From NCBI GenBank assembly GCA_036339585.1, contig JAYZAS010000001.1, positions 186,001-250,000 of the forward strand: a DNA stretch of 64,000 nucleotides, given 5' to 3'. This document shows, one piece after another, positions 17,927-27,744 of this stretch. Made by a program: the position numbers and the translations under genes. The stretch is from Pseudomonadota bacterium. GTDB taxonomy: Bacteria; Pseudomonadota; Alphaproteobacteria; UBA8366. The notes below the pieces were generated by a model. It saw only the letters and a list, made by a program, of their open reading frames with translations. It searched no databases and was not told the origin of the DNA. How positions within the stretch are numbered: position 1 is the stretch's first letter; each line of letters starts with the position of its first letter.

Positions 17927-19018
17927 TTATTTTGTAAGTGGCTTTAATTGAGTTACATGACCCATTTTCCTGCCTGAGCGTATTTCTGATTTGCCGTAGA
18001 GATGTAAACGGGCATCTGGATTGATGATAGAATCCGCCCAATGGTTCACATCGTCTCCGATCAAATTCTTCATCTCAGCATCAAACAAGCGTTCCGGGGA
18101 TCCCAATGGTAACCCACAAATTGCACGTATAAGTTGTTGGAATTGGCAAACTTTACAGGCATCTATTGTCCAATGACCTGAATTATGTGGTCTAGGAGCT
18201 ATCTCATTGACAAGGACTTTTCCATCACTGGTCACAAACATCTCTACTGCTAACAGACCCACTAAATTAAGCTTTTCTGCTACCTTTCGCGCTATCTTTT
18301 CCGCCTTTGATGCCACACCTTGTGATATTCTAGCCGGAACAATAGTAGTATCAAGAATATGATTGACGTGACGATTCTCAACGGGACCGTAGGAGATTAT
18401 TTCTCCATCAGAACTGCGTGCAACGATCACAGATATTTCTAATGTAAATGGCACCCATTGCTCTAAGATCCCTTGCTGTTCCCGTAATTTGGTGAAAGCC
18501 CCGCCTATATCGGAGGTATCTCGCAAACGACTTTGCCCCTTACCGTCGTAACCAAAGCGAGTTGTCTTAAGAACAGAGGGCAGGCCAAGTTTTGACACTC
18601 CATCAACTAGGTCTGAAAGTGTTTGGATTGCTACATACGGCGTGGTTTCAACGCCGATTGAGTTCATGAAATTTTTTTCAACTAACCGATCTTGAGCAAC
18701 TGACAATACTTTTGGACTAGGTCTCACTAACGTTCGTTGATCAAGATATGAGACGGGCTCCTCAGGAATATTTTCAAATTCCATTGTCACAACATCCACC
18801 GAATCCGCAAAAAACTCGAGGGTCTCGAAATTACTGTAAGATGCCACTGTCACAGTATCAGAGACTTGACCCGCAGGTGAGTCAGCGACATCTGAGAAAA
18901 TATGACACCGATATCCGAGACGAGCAGCAGCTATGGAAATCATCCGCCCTAGCTGACCACCTCCGAGAATGCCTATGACAGAACCGGGTTTGATCATCGC
19001 TATGTTGTCAGCTTTCAT
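17927..19018 (-). CDS. purK: 5-(carboxyamino)imidazole ribonucleotide synthase
   Basis: ATP-grasp enzyme that carboxylates aminoimidazole ribonucleotide with bicarbonate to N5-CAIR in purine synthesis. The 363 residues carry [12 protein letters not shown] near residue 14, [11 protein letters not shown], the ATP-grasp core [29 protein letters not shown] and [18 protein letters not shown], all diagnostic for PurK. The first seven residues (MKADNIA) are extra relative to many homologues. Its start overlaps the end of purE by 11 bases, consistent with the usual purE-purK operon. Confidence 0.96.
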   Translation of the reverse strand: MKADNIAMIKPGSVIGILGGGQLGRMISIAAARLGYRCHIFSDVADSPAGQVSDTVTVASYSNFETLEFFADSVDVVTMEFENIPEEPVSYLDQRTLVRPSPKVLSVAQDRLVEKNFMNSIGVETTPYVAIQTLSDLVDGVSKLGLPSVLKTTRFGYDGKGQSRLRDTSDIGGAFTKLREQQGILEQWVPFTLEISVIVARSSDGEIISYGPVENRHVNHILDTTIVPARISQGVASKAEKIARKVAEKLNLVGLLAVEMFVTSDGKVLVNEIAPRPHNSGHWTIDACKVCQFQQLIRAICGLPLGSPERLFDAEMKNLIGDDVNHWADSIINPDARLHLYGKSEIRSGRKMGHVTQLKPLTK

Positions 19019-19502
19019 CTATGGGCTCTTCGCCAACTGCATTTGACTGCTCCAGCCGCCATTTTCTAAGAGCATCCGCAATATCTTGATCATACAATGC
19101 AATAACTGATGCTGCCAAAAGGGCAGCATTGATCGCACCTGGCCGGCCAATAGCAAGGGTTCCTACTGGTATTCCCGCCGGCATCTGTACAATTGAAAGC
19201 AGACTATCCATTCCCCTTAAGGTCGCACTCTCTATAGGGACACCGAAAACGGGCAACGATGTCAGAGATGCAATCATCCCGGGCAAATGTGCTGCCCCGC
19301 CAGCTCCAGCAATTATCACCTGTAATCCGCGCTCTCGCGCACTCTCAGCATACTTAACCAGCCTCTTGGGTGTACGGTGTGCCGACACAATACGTTTCTC
19401 GTTTTTGATGCCTAGGGCCCTTAACGTTTCAGCTGAGCTCGACATTGTCGTCCAATCTGATTGGCTTCCCATAATAATGCCAACAACGGGGTTTTTGGGC
19501 AT
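19008..19502 (-). CDS. purE: N5-CAIR mutase
   Basis: Class I PurE, which moves the carboxylate of N5-CAIR to C4 giving CAIR; it acts with PurK. The 164 residues contain IIMGSQSDW, the catalytic [18 protein letters not shown] and [22 protein letters not shown], all intact. The ATG is preceded by GGGGA at good distance. First gene of the purEK pair, overlapping purK. Confidence 0.97.
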   Translation of the reverse strand: MPKNPVVGIIMGSQSDWTTMSSSAETLRALGIKNEKRIVSAHRTPKRLVKYAESARERGLQVIIAGAGGAAHLPGMIASLTSLPVFGVPIESATLRGMDSLLSIVQMPAGIPVGTLAIGRPGAINAALLAASVIALYDQDIADALRKWRLEQSNAVGEEPIDES

Positions 19503-19646
19503 GTAAATATCCCCTCTACTCGTTTAATCCCGAACATATTATTATAAACCTAGCTGAGCTGTGAGCAAGCACCGGTCCATATTTTTATAAGATGGGTTGA
19601 TCCTTGTTGATTGCCGGCGTATTTTCCAACATTCTATTTTCTTAAC

Positions 19647-21257
19647 ATGAAAATACCAAATCCAACATATTCCCAAGAAACCGTTAAACGCGCACGAATG
19701 CTTCTTGATAGGCAGCTATATGAAGAAGCACTTACTTGGCTTACTGAATCCCTTCAGGCAGAACCGAATCAGCGTCTAATTTGGCATTTTTTTTTCGAAA
19801 CACTTGCTCCCAAAGGTAACATAGAGCCGATCTTAAATGTCGTTCAAGATGTGATAATGTCCATTGAGGACCCTGAAACTACCCTTTTGGTAATGGCACA
19901 GCATATGCAGCTGCGTGGTTTTCACGATGAAGCGGTAGACATTTTCAATACCATTCTTCACCATCAACCCTCCTCGCGAAAAACCTTCGAGGAATTGTTG
20001 CTACATCAGCATCTTAACGGCTTTGATGATGATGTCGCATTCGCGGCCTATTATGAATTCAATCGACGGTTTGCTGCTCCAATTACAGCAGCATCGACAC
20101 CAGCAGTAACAAAAAAAATAATCGACAAACCACTTAACTTAGGATTTGTCTCAAGAGATTTTGCCAGCGGCCATTCATTAAAAGCTGCCATGGCTGCCTT
20201 TTTTGTTCGGCCAGCAGGGCGTAATGACCGTTACATCCTTTATTCATCGTCACCACCAGAACAGCAAGTTGAAGAATTTTTTCGTGGATCAGCTGATGAA
20301 TTCAGCAATGTTTTCGCCCTCAATGACAGGGAATTAGCTAATAGAATCCGTTCTGATCAAATTGATGTTTTATTTGACTTTACCGGCCACATGCCCGGGA
20401 ACCGTTTAATGACTTATGCTGAAAAACCCGCGCCTCTCATTTTATGCTGGTCAGGACTTGGCACCTCAGCCGGAATTGAGGCAGTAGATTATTTCATTGC
20501 TGACGACGTATATGTGCCAAAAGAGACCGAAGAAAAATATCTTGAGAATATAATATTTTTCGATGGCTCAAGCATTATATGGTGTCCTCCGCCGCGGATG
20601 CCTGACACAGTCACCGCCCCCTGTCTCTCCAGTGAGCTAATTCGATTTTGCAACCTTAATCGTACAGTTAAACTCCAGAGAACAACACTTGAACTATTTG
20701 CCTCCGTTCTAAATAAAATTCCCAACTCGACCATGACATTCAAGGACACAATGATCGATGATTGGACAATAAAACGTCTAAGCGAGCCCTTTATTTCTAT
20801 GGGAATAGCGCCGGAGCGAATAGATTTTCGAGGAAAAACCGACCACTATGGCCACTTACAAACCTACAATGAAGTAGATATCGCCTTAGATGGCTTTCCT
20901 CAGCAAGGCGGCATAACAACCATTGAGGCTCTCTCTATGGGAATACCGGTGGTCAGTTATAACGAGTCCATCCGTCCCTGTGCTCGCGCGGGTGAGTGGA
21001 TTTTAAAAATGGTCGGCGTTCCAGCGTTTTCCGCATCATCTAAACAATCCTATTTGGAAATAGCCATAGAATTGAGTGAAAACCGGCAACGTCTGGATGA
21101 CTTTAGAAAACGTCTCAGACCTGCATTATTAAGCTCACCACTCTGTAATCAATCGCAATTTACCTATAATTTCGGTAAAATGCTAAATGAGATTTGGCGC
21201 AGACACTGCGCTGGCCTTAAACCCCACTCATTTTCAATTAAAGAACTTACTAGATAG
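19647..21257 (+). CDS. O-GlcNAc transferase-like TPR glycosyltransferase (GT41 type)
   Basis: The N-terminal 160 residues are helical TPR-like repeats (RARMLLDRQLYEEALTWL). From about residue 170 the protein matches the C-terminal catalytic domain of eukaryotic OGT/SPINDLY: LGFVSRDFASGHS, VLFDFTGHMPGNRLM, KPAPLILCWSGLGTSAGIE with VDYFIADDVYVP, FCNLNRTVKLQRTTLELFA and the UDP-sugar loop VDIALDGFPQQGGITTIEAL followed by MGIPVVS. GT41 enzymes transfer GlcNAc or another sugar to Ser/Thr of proteins. The canonical GTTG is GTSAG here. The chosen ATG opens MKIPNPTYSQ; an earlier frame start adds 12 unrelated residues. Flagellin or other acceptors are not encoded nearby. Confidence 0.82.
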   Translation: MKIPNPTYSQETVKRARMLLDRQLYEEALTWLTESLQAEPNQRLIWHFFFETLAPKGNIEPILNVVQDVIMSIEDPETTLLVMAQHMQLRGFHDEAVDIFNTILHHQPSSRKTFEELLLHQHLNGFDDDVAFAAYYEFNRRFAAPITAASTPAVTKKIIDKPLNLGFVSRDFASGHSLKAAMAAFFVRPAGRNDRYILYSSSPPEQQVEEFFRGSADEFSNVFALNDRELANRIRSDQIDVLFDFTGHMPGNRLMTYAEKPAPLILCWSGLGTSAGIEAVDYFIADDVYVPKETEEKYLENIIFFDGSSIIWCPPPRMPDTVTAPCLSSELIRFCNLNRTVKLQRTTLELFASVLNKIPNSTMTFKDTMIDDWTIKRLSEPFISMGIAPERIDFRGKTDHYGHLQTYNEVDIALDGFPQQGGITTIEALSMGIPVVSYNESIRPCARAGEWILKMVGVPAFSASSKQSYLEIAIELSENRQRLDDFRKRLRPALLSSPLCNQSQFTYNFGKMLNEIWRRHCAGLKPHSFSIKELTR

Positions 21258-21789
21258 CAGATGTTTTGTCCGTTTGAACTAACAAAACAAAACCAATATA
21301 GTTGGTATAGAAATCTTACATGCTCTAATAACATAAAAGATCCCCTTGATGTTTCTTGGAAAAGATTTCTTTTCATTTACTGATAAGACTTCGTTATCGA
21401 GTCTTATTTCTACATAAGTGATCGCAGGTACAGTAATCCAAACAAAAGGCATCACCTGGCTTGTTCAAGTATAGATCGCAAATGACGCAACAGACGTTAC
21501 GGACGGTCAGAGTTTTTCTGAAATGCCTAGTTTTTGTAAAAATTTGACTTTCGGAATATGAAACTTGTGATGGGAGTTTCTTTGCATAAACTAAGCGCAC
21601 AGCGATATTTACTTTTTGAATCATTGAGTGACTGAAATCCACGAGACTAGCGGACCAACAAAGCATAATGATATTATCCAGAAATGGGTCGAAGAGCTCA
21701 GCAAATAAAAGTTGTTCAATTTTTGGTGCTAATTAATTTTGACAAACATCACTTCACATTTAAATTTTAATTCGACAGGAGATCCGGCT
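21258..21789. other. Intergenic region with a doubtful Cys-rich minus-strand frame
   Basis: About 530 bases. A 90-codon minus-strand frame at 21394-21666 ends in a Cys-rich stretch (CCVICDLYL, later FCLDYCTCDHLC) but lacks a ribosome binding site and resembles nothing I know. AGGAGA at 21778-21783 belongs to the next gene. No convincing terminator is visible after the glycosyltransferase. Confidence 0.35.
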
Positions 21790-22983
21790 ATGCCGGGACC
21801 ATTGGATGGCTATCAAATACTGGATCTTACTTCAGTAATTATGGGACCTTTTGCTACTCAAACATTAGGCGATATGGGAGCTGATGTTATAAAAATTGAG
21901 TCACCAAACGGTGATGTCACACGCCAAATTGGTCCAGCACGTAATGTTGGTATGAGCGCGTTGTATTTGAATGTGAACCGTAACAAAAGGAGTTTGGTGC
22001 TAAATCTGAAGAAAAAAAAAGGCCGCGAAATATTACTACGGCTTTCCAAGAGTGCAGATGTAGTTATCCATTCCATGCGCCCAAAGGCAATGGCCCGACT
22101 AGGCCTGACCTACGCGGACTTTCAAATTACTAAACCTGACATAATCTATTGCGGTTGCTACGGTTTTGGTAAGGAAGGTCCTTATGCTGATCGCCCTGCA
22201 TATGATGATGTAATCCAGGGCGTATCTGCTTTATCCTCGATTATGGGATTTAATACTAGTGAACCTAAACATGTGCCGGCATTACTTGCGGACAAGACCA
22301 CGGGAATGGCAGCAACTCAAGCAATATCCTTTGCGCTGCTGCATCGAGAGCGAACTGGCGAGGGGCAAAGCATTGAAGTGCCTATGTTTGAAAACATGGT
22401 ACACTTTAATCTGATCGAGCATTTCTTTGGGGCAAAGTTCGATCCCCCCAAAAGCGAGTTTGGCTATACAAGGATCTTGGCCACAGAGCGCAAACCAATG
22501 AAAACCTTAGACGGTTATATTAGTCTGATGCCCTACAATAATAAACATTGGCAAGCCTTCTTTGCGGCCTTCGATCGCAACGACATGCTCTACGACCAGA
22601 GAGTTACAGATGCAACCTATCGAGCAGAGCACATCTCTGAGCTTTATATAATTGCATCAGATTTGGTAAGGCGCTGTACCAGTGACGAAGTGATAAAAAG
22701 ATTGGTTTCTGCAGACGTACCGTGCATGCCAGTAAATAACTTATCGGATTTGCTCGATGACCCACATATAAGAGCAACTAATTTTATCTTTGAGGAAAAT
22801 CACCCAACAGAAGGAAAATTGAAGAGCACCGCTATTCCGACACACTTTTCAAAATCACCCGGCTCGATAAAACGGCATGCGCCCGTACTTGGAGAACATA
22901 GTGTGGAGGTGCTATCTGAAGGTGGCTTTAGTAGGGATGAAATAGACTCTTTTGCTGAGAGTGGAATAACAAAAATAGGCTGA
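21790..22983 (+). CDS. Family III CoA-transferase (CaiB/BaiF)
   Basis: Transfers CoA between acyl-CoA and a free acid via an aspartyl-CoA thioester. The 397 residues begin MPGPLDGYQILDLTSVIMGP, the standard opening, followed by GDMGADVIKIESPNGD, NRNKRSLVLNLK, CGCYGFGKEGPYADRPAYDD and LLADKTTGMAA, in which the Asp is the expected nucleophile. AGGAGA lies eight bases before this ATG; the longer frame adds 17 residues with no family match. It stands alone upstream of prpE on the same strand, which is compatible with joint short-chain acyl-CoA metabolism. The acid substrate is unknown. Confidence 0.9.
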   Translation: MPGPLDGYQILDLTSVIMGPFATQTLGDMGADVIKIESPNGDVTRQIGPARNVGMSALYLNVNRNKRSLVLNLKKKKGREILLRLSKSADVVIHSMRPKAMARLGLTYADFQITKPDIIYCGCYGFGKEGPYADRPAYDDVIQGVSALSSIMGFNTSEPKHVPALLADKTTGMAATQAISFALLHRERTGEGQSIEVPMFENMVHFNLIEHFFGAKFDPPKSEFGYTRILATERKPMKTLDGYISLMPYNNKHWQAFFAAFDRNDMLYDQRVTDATYRAEHISELYIIASDLVRRCTSDEVIKRLVSADVPCMPVNNLSDLLDDPHIRATNFIFEENHPTEGKLKSTAIPTHFSKSPGSIKRHAPVLGEHSVEVLSEGGFSRDEIDSFAESGITKIG

Positions 22984-23215
22984 CTTTTGAGTCCTCCCAG
23001 ACAAACCTCCCACTTCAGCATCTTTGGGACGGATCTTGGATAATTTTTCGGCTATATTCCTGGGCAAATCTGCTGCCATTAACGACATGAAAACAAAAAA
23101 ATTGGGCCAATTCACATTTAGGATAAAAACCGTCACTTTTTTATGCTAATCAACCGGGCGAAATAAAACATGTCCGTATTCATTGGTGACGCTTCGATTG
23201 GGATGGATTTTAAGA

Positions 23216-25114
23216 ATGCCAAAAAACTATCACGACGTTTACAAGCACTCGCTTGAAAATCCCGAAGATTTTTGGGCCGAAGCAGCCTCGAGCATTTTCT
23301 GGACTCAGGGCTGGGATAAAGTGCTCGACGATACACGACCACCTTTTTACAGGTGGTTCACAGGAGCTGAAACGAACACATGCTACAACGCTGTTGACCG
23401 TCACGTAGAAGCTGGGAACGGTGATCGCACCGCTTTGATTTACGACAGCGTTATGACAGGAACCAAACGTCACATTACTTATAAAGAACTCCAAAATCAG
23501 GTAACTCAATTTGCTGGAGTACTTTGTGAGCAAAATATAAGTGCGGGTGACAGAGTAATCATATACATGCCCATGGTTCCGGAGGCTGTAGTGGCCATGC
23601 TTGGCTGCGCTCGTTTGGGGGCCATACATTCAGTGGTTTTTGGTGGCTTTGCTCCTCAAGAATTAGCAACACGGATTGATGATTGTACCGCTGAATTAAT
23701 TGTCACGGCAACTTGTGGTCTCGAGCCGAACCGTACAGTGGAATATATGCCAATCGTTGATCAGGCTATTGAGTTGGCCTCGCACCGCATTGAAAAGGTT
23801 ATATTACTTCAGAGAAACGAGCATTTAGTTGACCCTTTACCAGGGCGCGATATTGACTGGCATGAAGCAATGGCACGAGCTACACCAGCAGATTGGGTCC
23901 CCGTAAAAGCCACAGATCCACTCTATATTCTCTACACCTCAGGAACAACGGGTCAGCCAAAAGGGGTCGTCCGGGATAATGGGGGCCACATGGTCGGCTT
24001 AAATTGGTCGATGAAAAATATATATAATATTGATCAATCAGAGGTCTTTTGGGCAGCATCTGATATTGGTTGGGTAGTTGGCCACTCTTACATCGTTTAT
24101 GCACCGTTAGTTTATGGGTGCACTACATTGATGTTTGAAGGAAAACCTGTTGGCACACCAGACGCCGGCGTTTTTTGGCGGGTCATCTCTGAACATAGAG
24201 TGGCTGCATTATTTACAGCACCGACGGCTTTCCGCGCAATAAAACGAGAGGATCCCAACGGTGAATTTATAAAGAACTATAATCTGGAAAATTTCCGAAC
24301 TCTATTTTTAGCGGGAGAACGAACAGATCCGGACACGCTCTGTTGGGCAAAGGAAAAAATCGACCGGCCTGTAATAGACCATTGGTGGCAAACCGAGACG
24401 GGCTGGGCCATGGCTGCAAATTGCATGGGAATAGAGTATTTGCCAGTTAAGCCTGGCTCACCAACCAAGGCTGTGCCCGGATATGATATACAGATCCTTA
24501 GTCCGTCAGGAAAACAGTTGCCCGCCGGGGAAATGGGAGCCATTTGTGTCAAGCTACCATTGCCGCCGAGTGGATTTCCAACATTATGGAATGCTGAAAA
24601 ACGTTACGTAGATGCATATATGACGGAATTCCCAGGATATTACCAAACAGGTGATGCCGGACATATTGACGAGGAGGGATATATCTATGTGATGGCACGG
24701 ACAGATGACGTCATTAACGTCGCAGGCCATCGCTTGTCAACCGGGGCCATTGAAGAGGTATTATGCAATCACCAAGACGTTGCAGAAGCCGCAGTAATAG
24801 GAGTAACGGACCAATTAAAGGGCCAATTGCCACTAGGCTTTGCAGTTTTGAAAATAGGCGCTACTAAATCTCATGCTAATATCGTCGAGGATCTCAGGCA
24901 ATCCGTAAGAGAAATAATAGGACCGGTCGCATCATTCAAGACGACAGCAATTGTGGAAAGGTTACCGAAGACGCGTTCCGGTAAAATTCTACGTAATACC
25001 ATGCAAAAAATCGCAAATAGTGAGAATTACAAAGTTCCCGCAACCATTGAAGATCCAACAGTATTAGCAGAAATAAAAAGTGTTTTGGAAAAGGTAGGTT
25101 TCGCGAAGAGTTAG
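23216..25114 (+). CDS. prpE: Propionyl-CoA synthetase (acetyl-CoA synthetase family)
   Basis: AMP-forming activation of propionate (or acetate) to the CoA ester. The 632 residues show ANL motifs TSGTTGQPKGVVRDNGGH, WWQTETGWAM, YQTGDAGHIDEEGY and the C-terminal lysine loop PKTRSGKILRNTM. The segment DIGWVVGHSYIVYAPLVYG and FEGKPVGTPDAG match PrpE/ACSS3 more closely than AcsA. ATG opening MPKNYHDVYKHS has GGGATGGA upstream; the GTG 33 bases earlier is unlikely. Acetate as main substrate remains possible. Confidence 0.88.
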   Translation: MPKNYHDVYKHSLENPEDFWAEAASSIFWTQGWDKVLDDTRPPFYRWFTGAETNTCYNAVDRHVEAGNGDRTALIYDSVMTGTKRHITYKELQNQVTQFAGVLCEQNISAGDRVIIYMPMVPEAVVAMLGCARLGAIHSVVFGGFAPQELATRIDDCTAELIVTATCGLEPNRTVEYMPIVDQAIELASHRIEKVILLQRNEHLVDPLPGRDIDWHEAMARATPADWVPVKATDPLYILYTSGTTGQPKGVVRDNGGHMVGLNWSMKNIYNIDQSEVFWAASDIGWVVGHSYIVYAPLVYGCTTLMFEGKPVGTPDAGVFWRVISEHRVAALFTAPTAFRAIKREDPNGEFIKNYNLENFRTLFLAGERTDPDTLCWAKEKIDRPVIDHWWQTETGWAMAANCMGIEYLPVKPGSPTKAVPGYDIQILSPSGKQLPAGEMGAICVKLPLPPSGFPTLWNAEKRYVDAYMTEFPGYYQTGDAGHIDEEGYIYVMARTDDVINVAGHRLSTGAIEEVLCNHQDVAEAAVIGVTDQLKGQLPLGFAVLKIGATKSHANIVEDLRQSVREIIGPVASFKTTAIVERLPKTRSGKILRNTMQKIANSENYKVPATIEDPTVLAEIKSVLEKVGFAKS

Positions 25115-25141
25115 AGAACCCAATTTCAATTATGTGGCACC

Positions 25142-25867
25142 CTACTTATCAACTTTCACCCAGTCTTCTAACATCGATGATTTCTCTTCCGTGGATGATG
25201 AAGGATCTTTAGCCGTAGCAGGCCAAGCAGAGAACACAGGATTTGTCTCGATGGTTTTTGCTTCATCATTGATCGCATTTTCGGACTTATTTAACCCCTG
25301 AGATTTTTTCGCCAAAGCTTTCTGTTCCCGTTCGGCTTTACGAGCAGCTCTCTTACGAGCTAATCCTAAATGTTCCTCGAGTTCTTCCATCGAACAAAGG
25401 CCAATCTCGACAGGGCTTCTTGGCCTTAGGTTGGGCGCATTCCAATGAGTGCGGTCCCGAATAGCATTTATTGTAGGCTTCGTCGTCCCAATCATCCTTC
25501 CGATCTGTGCATCTGATAATTCGGGATAATGCCGAAGTAACCAAGCTACAGCATCTGGCTTTTCTTGACGTTTAGATAGCGGTGTGTAGCGCGGCCCCTT
25601 TGCACGCGCTTCTGGGATCGGAGTACCAGAGGTCAGTAGCTTAAGACGAGCTTCTGAATCGTGCTCACATCGATTGATTTCCTCGCGCAGTACCTGCCCA
25701 TTCGCTATCGGATCTTGACCCTGCATGCCAATCGCCACCTCGTCATCAGCAATAGCCTGTACCTCAAGAGCGTGAAGACCGCAAAAGTCGGCAATCTGCT
25801 CGAAACTCAGCGCAGTATTATCTACCAGCCACACGGCCGTGGCTTTCGGCATCAATGGCCCATTCAT
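25142..25867 (-). CDS. trcR: TrcR/DUF1013 cell-cycle transcriptional regulator
   Basis: DUF1013 family, called TrcR in alphaproteobacteria, an essential sequence-specific regulator in Caulobacter-type cell cycle control. The family core is fully present: MPKATAVWLVDNTALSFEQI, DFCGLHALEVQAIADDEVAI, DPIANGQVLREEI, then KRQEKPDAVAWLLRHYPELS, a helix-turn-helix QIGRMIGTTKPTINAIRDRTHWN and NLRPRSPVEIGLCSM. The last 70 residues are charged and low complexity. The start MNGPLMPKA is chosen because GGGAGA lies six to seven bases upstream; an ATG five codons earlier is possible. Faces prpE convergently. Confidence 0.88.
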   Translation of the reverse strand: MNGPLMPKATAVWLVDNTALSFEQIADFCGLHALEVQAIADDEVAIGMQGQDPIANGQVLREEINRCEHDSEARLKLLTSGTPIPEARAKGPRYTPLSKRQEKPDAVAWLLRHYPELSDAQIGRMIGTTKPTINAIRDRTHWNAPNLRPRSPVEIGLCSMEELEEHLGLARKRAARKAEREQKALAKKSQGLNKSENAINDEAKTIETNPVFSAWPATAKDPSSSTEEKSSMLEDWVKVDK

Positions 25868-26081
25868 AGGTGTCTCCCTCATAGAAATTTCCACCATCAA
25901 TTTAGACAGTATATAAATCACGGTCTGTACTTGTAATATGCTGCTTAGGCGCCCTACCTGCAAGCACCATCAAGCATTTTTCTCTTAATACTTTTTAAAA
26001 GAAAATATGGGCCTTCCTTAATCACTCCAATAACGTTACAAAGGCTGACAGATTTGGTCTTGTAAATTGGGTTTCTGAGTT

Positions 26082-26273
26082 ATGGACACAGACGAATTTG
26101 AGCCAACCACCAGACCACAGGAATTGAAAGATCTTGAAGTAATGTCGATAGAGGCTCTCAACACTTATATAGCTAAATTAAAGATGGAAATAGAGCGCGC
26201 TGAAGCTCAAATCGCTTCGAAAAAATCGCACCGTACCGCCGCAGATTCCTTTTTTGACAAAAAAAGCGAATAA
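26082..26273 (+). CDS. DUF1192 family small protein
   Basis: A 63-residue acidic-then-coiled protein. RPQELKDLEVMSIEALNTYI, a heptad-like helix (AKLKMEIERAEAQIASKKSHR) and the ending AADSFF match DUF1192, a conserved alphaproteobacterial family of unknown function. In other genomes I recall it near trcR-like or protein-quality genes. Divergent from trcR here. No strong Shine-Dalgarno precedes the ATG. Confidence 0.8.
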   Translation: MDTDEFEPTTRPQELKDLEVMSIEALNTYIAKLKMEIERAEAQIASKKSHRTAADSFFDKKSE

Positions 26274-26592
26274 CGCCGCTTACCGGCGCTTCACCACTGG
26301 CGGACGAAGCTCAGAGTTCGACACACGTTAGGGTAGATGGTGTAGGTCATACGCTACCATTAGAGGTTCCGAAACAGCTTATAATTATACTAAAAAATTT
26401 CTAAAAATCATTTTAGGCAAAGGCACAATTACCGATTGGTTATAATAGGATAGCAAAACCACCCGCGGATCCTATAAATTTCAAAAAGCTGAGCCCATTA
26501 ATTGAGTTTATAACCTAACACGGTTATTAGACGCCAATGCTGATAGTCATGCCTAATAGTTTTTGTAAAAATTACAACTTAGCAAAGATAAT
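26274..26592. other. Intergenic region with a small stem-loop
   Basis: About 320 bases. Directly after the DUF1192 stop, CGCCG and CGGCG (26274-26288) form a 5-bp stem, without a T run. The following 100 bases are richer in GC than the rest and could encode a structured RNA, but they match no RNA family I can identify. The remainder is AT-rich and probably carries the thioesterase promoter. Confidence 0.35.
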
Positions 26593-27027
26593 ATGACTAA
26601 AGAAAAACATCCTAATCGGGAAAAATTCCCGTTTTTTGTCGACATACCAACCCGTTGGATGGATAGCGACATGTATGGCCATGTGAATAATGTCGAGTAT
26701 TACTCCTATATCGATACAGCGGTGAATATGCATCTGGTTAAAAAAATAATGCTAGACCCGAATACTGCTCCGGTATTTGGTGTGGTGGCAGAAACCGGCT
26801 GCAAATATTTTAGAGAAATACGACACCCTGATATAGTTGAAACCGGTATTCGTGTCACGCGAATAGGAAACTCCAGTGTGACCTATCAGGCGGCACTATT
26901 TAGACGCTCAGACGAGAGTTTGGCTGCTCTTGGACATTTCGTACACGTCTATGTTGACCGTAAGACCCGAAAACCTACAACGATACCAAACGCATTTCGC
27001 AAGGAATTGAATAAAATACTTACTTAA
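26593..27027 (+). CDS. Hot-dog fold acyl-CoA thioesterase
   Basis: Hydrolyses acyl-CoA thioesters. The 144 residues show the 4-hydroxybenzoyl-CoA thioesterase/YbgC-like signature RWMDSDMYGHVNNVEYYSY, where the Asp of DSDMYGHVNN is the catalytic residue, followed by the long hot-dog helix and strands (CKYFREIRHPDIVETGIRV, SSVTYQAALFR, ALGHFVHVYVDRKTRKP). The substrate is not predictable. It is flanked by Hsp20 on the opposite strand with a hairpin between. No good ribosome site precedes the ATG, apart from a weak AAAGATAAT. Confidence 0.88.
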   Translation: MTKEKHPNREKFPFFVDIPTRWMDSDMYGHVNNVEYYSYIDTAVNMHLVKKIMLDPNTAPVFGVVAETGCKYFREIRHPDIVETGIRVTRIGNSSVTYQAALFRRSDESLAALGHFVHVYVDRKTRKPTTIPNAFRKELNKILT

Positions 27028-27045
27028 TGGACATTACGTAGAGCC

Positions 27046-27068
27046 GGCATGCCCACAAAGGGCATGCC
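27046..27068. terminator. 9-bp perfect hairpin between thioesterase and hsp20
   Basis: GGCATGCCC and GGGCATGCC form a perfect 9-bp stem with loop ACAAA, between two convergent stops. There is no T run on either side, so it is a plausible but not classic terminator. Confidence 0.6.
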
Positions 27069-27086
27069 AATTCATATTGTCTAACC

Positions 27087-27554
27087 TCAGGCCGCTTTCG
27101 TTTTAAGTTTCTTTTGCGCGTGCATACCATTTCCGATTGGAATCTGACGTGGCTTCAAACTTTCTGGAATTTCTCGCTCAAGCTCAATATGCAAAAGCCC
27201 ATCCGCTAGATCAGCACCAGTGACTTTCACGTGGTCTGCAAGACTGAACCTCCGTTCAAATGCTCGCTCGGCTATTCCTCTGTATACTACTGTCGTTTCC
27301 ACACTAGAAGCATCATTACGCTCCTCCCCGACGCGGCCCGATACTAACAGCTGATTTTCCTGTGCTACAATTTCGAGGTCTTCTATTTTAAAACCAGCGA
27401 CTGCGATGGTCACCCGGTACGCGTCGTCTGACAGTTTTTCAATATTGTATGGTGGGTAGCTTTGTGTCTGTTCATTTTCTAGGTCACCAATCATGTTGAA
27501 CAAACGATCGAAACCTACGGTACTTCTAAAAAGTGGTGAAAAATCATAACGCAT
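27087..27554 (-). CDS. Small heat-shock protein, Hsp20/IbpA type
   Basis: ATP-independent chaperone that holds unfolding proteins. The alpha-crystallin domain spans about residues 35-130 of 155 (YPPYNIEKLSDDAYRVTIAV, RAFERRFSLADHVKVTGADL, ADGLLHIELEREIPE). The N-terminus MRYDFSPLFRSTVGFDRLF is typical of alphaproteobacterial IbpA. After the domain comes PRQIPIGN, containing the IxI anchor. AGGAGA eight bases upstream fixes this ATG over the frame's earlier start. I see no ROSE thermometer, but the 5' region was not folded. Confidence 0.92.
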   Translation of the reverse strand: MRYDFSPLFRSTVGFDRLFNMIGDLENEQTQSYPPYNIEKLSDDAYRVTIAVAGFKIEDLEIVAQENQLLVSGRVGEERNDASSVETTVVYRGIAERAFERRFSLADHVKVTGADLADGLLHIELEREIPESLKPRQIPIGNGMHAQKKLKTKAA

Positions 27555-27744
27555 TTCAAATTCTCCTATTGCCCTCATGAAAGCGGCAGTGTTTTGGGCG
27601 CGCACAAACTTGCCACACGCCTGGTTAAGTTAGCGACAGTCCCGCTAAGCAGCAACTGACACTAGTTAGGTATGCATCATACGAGAATTTTCAAGTGCAA
27701 AAGATTTGCCAATGTTTCCTGCGTTGGTTCCTGGCAGCTTTTAA

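Noticed and set aside
26274-26592. Structured RNA such as 6S RNA or SRP RNA
   Set aside because: A small stem-loop and a GC-richer stretch are present, but none of the conserved motifs of SRP RNA, RNase P, tmRNA or 6S RNA could be recognised by eye.
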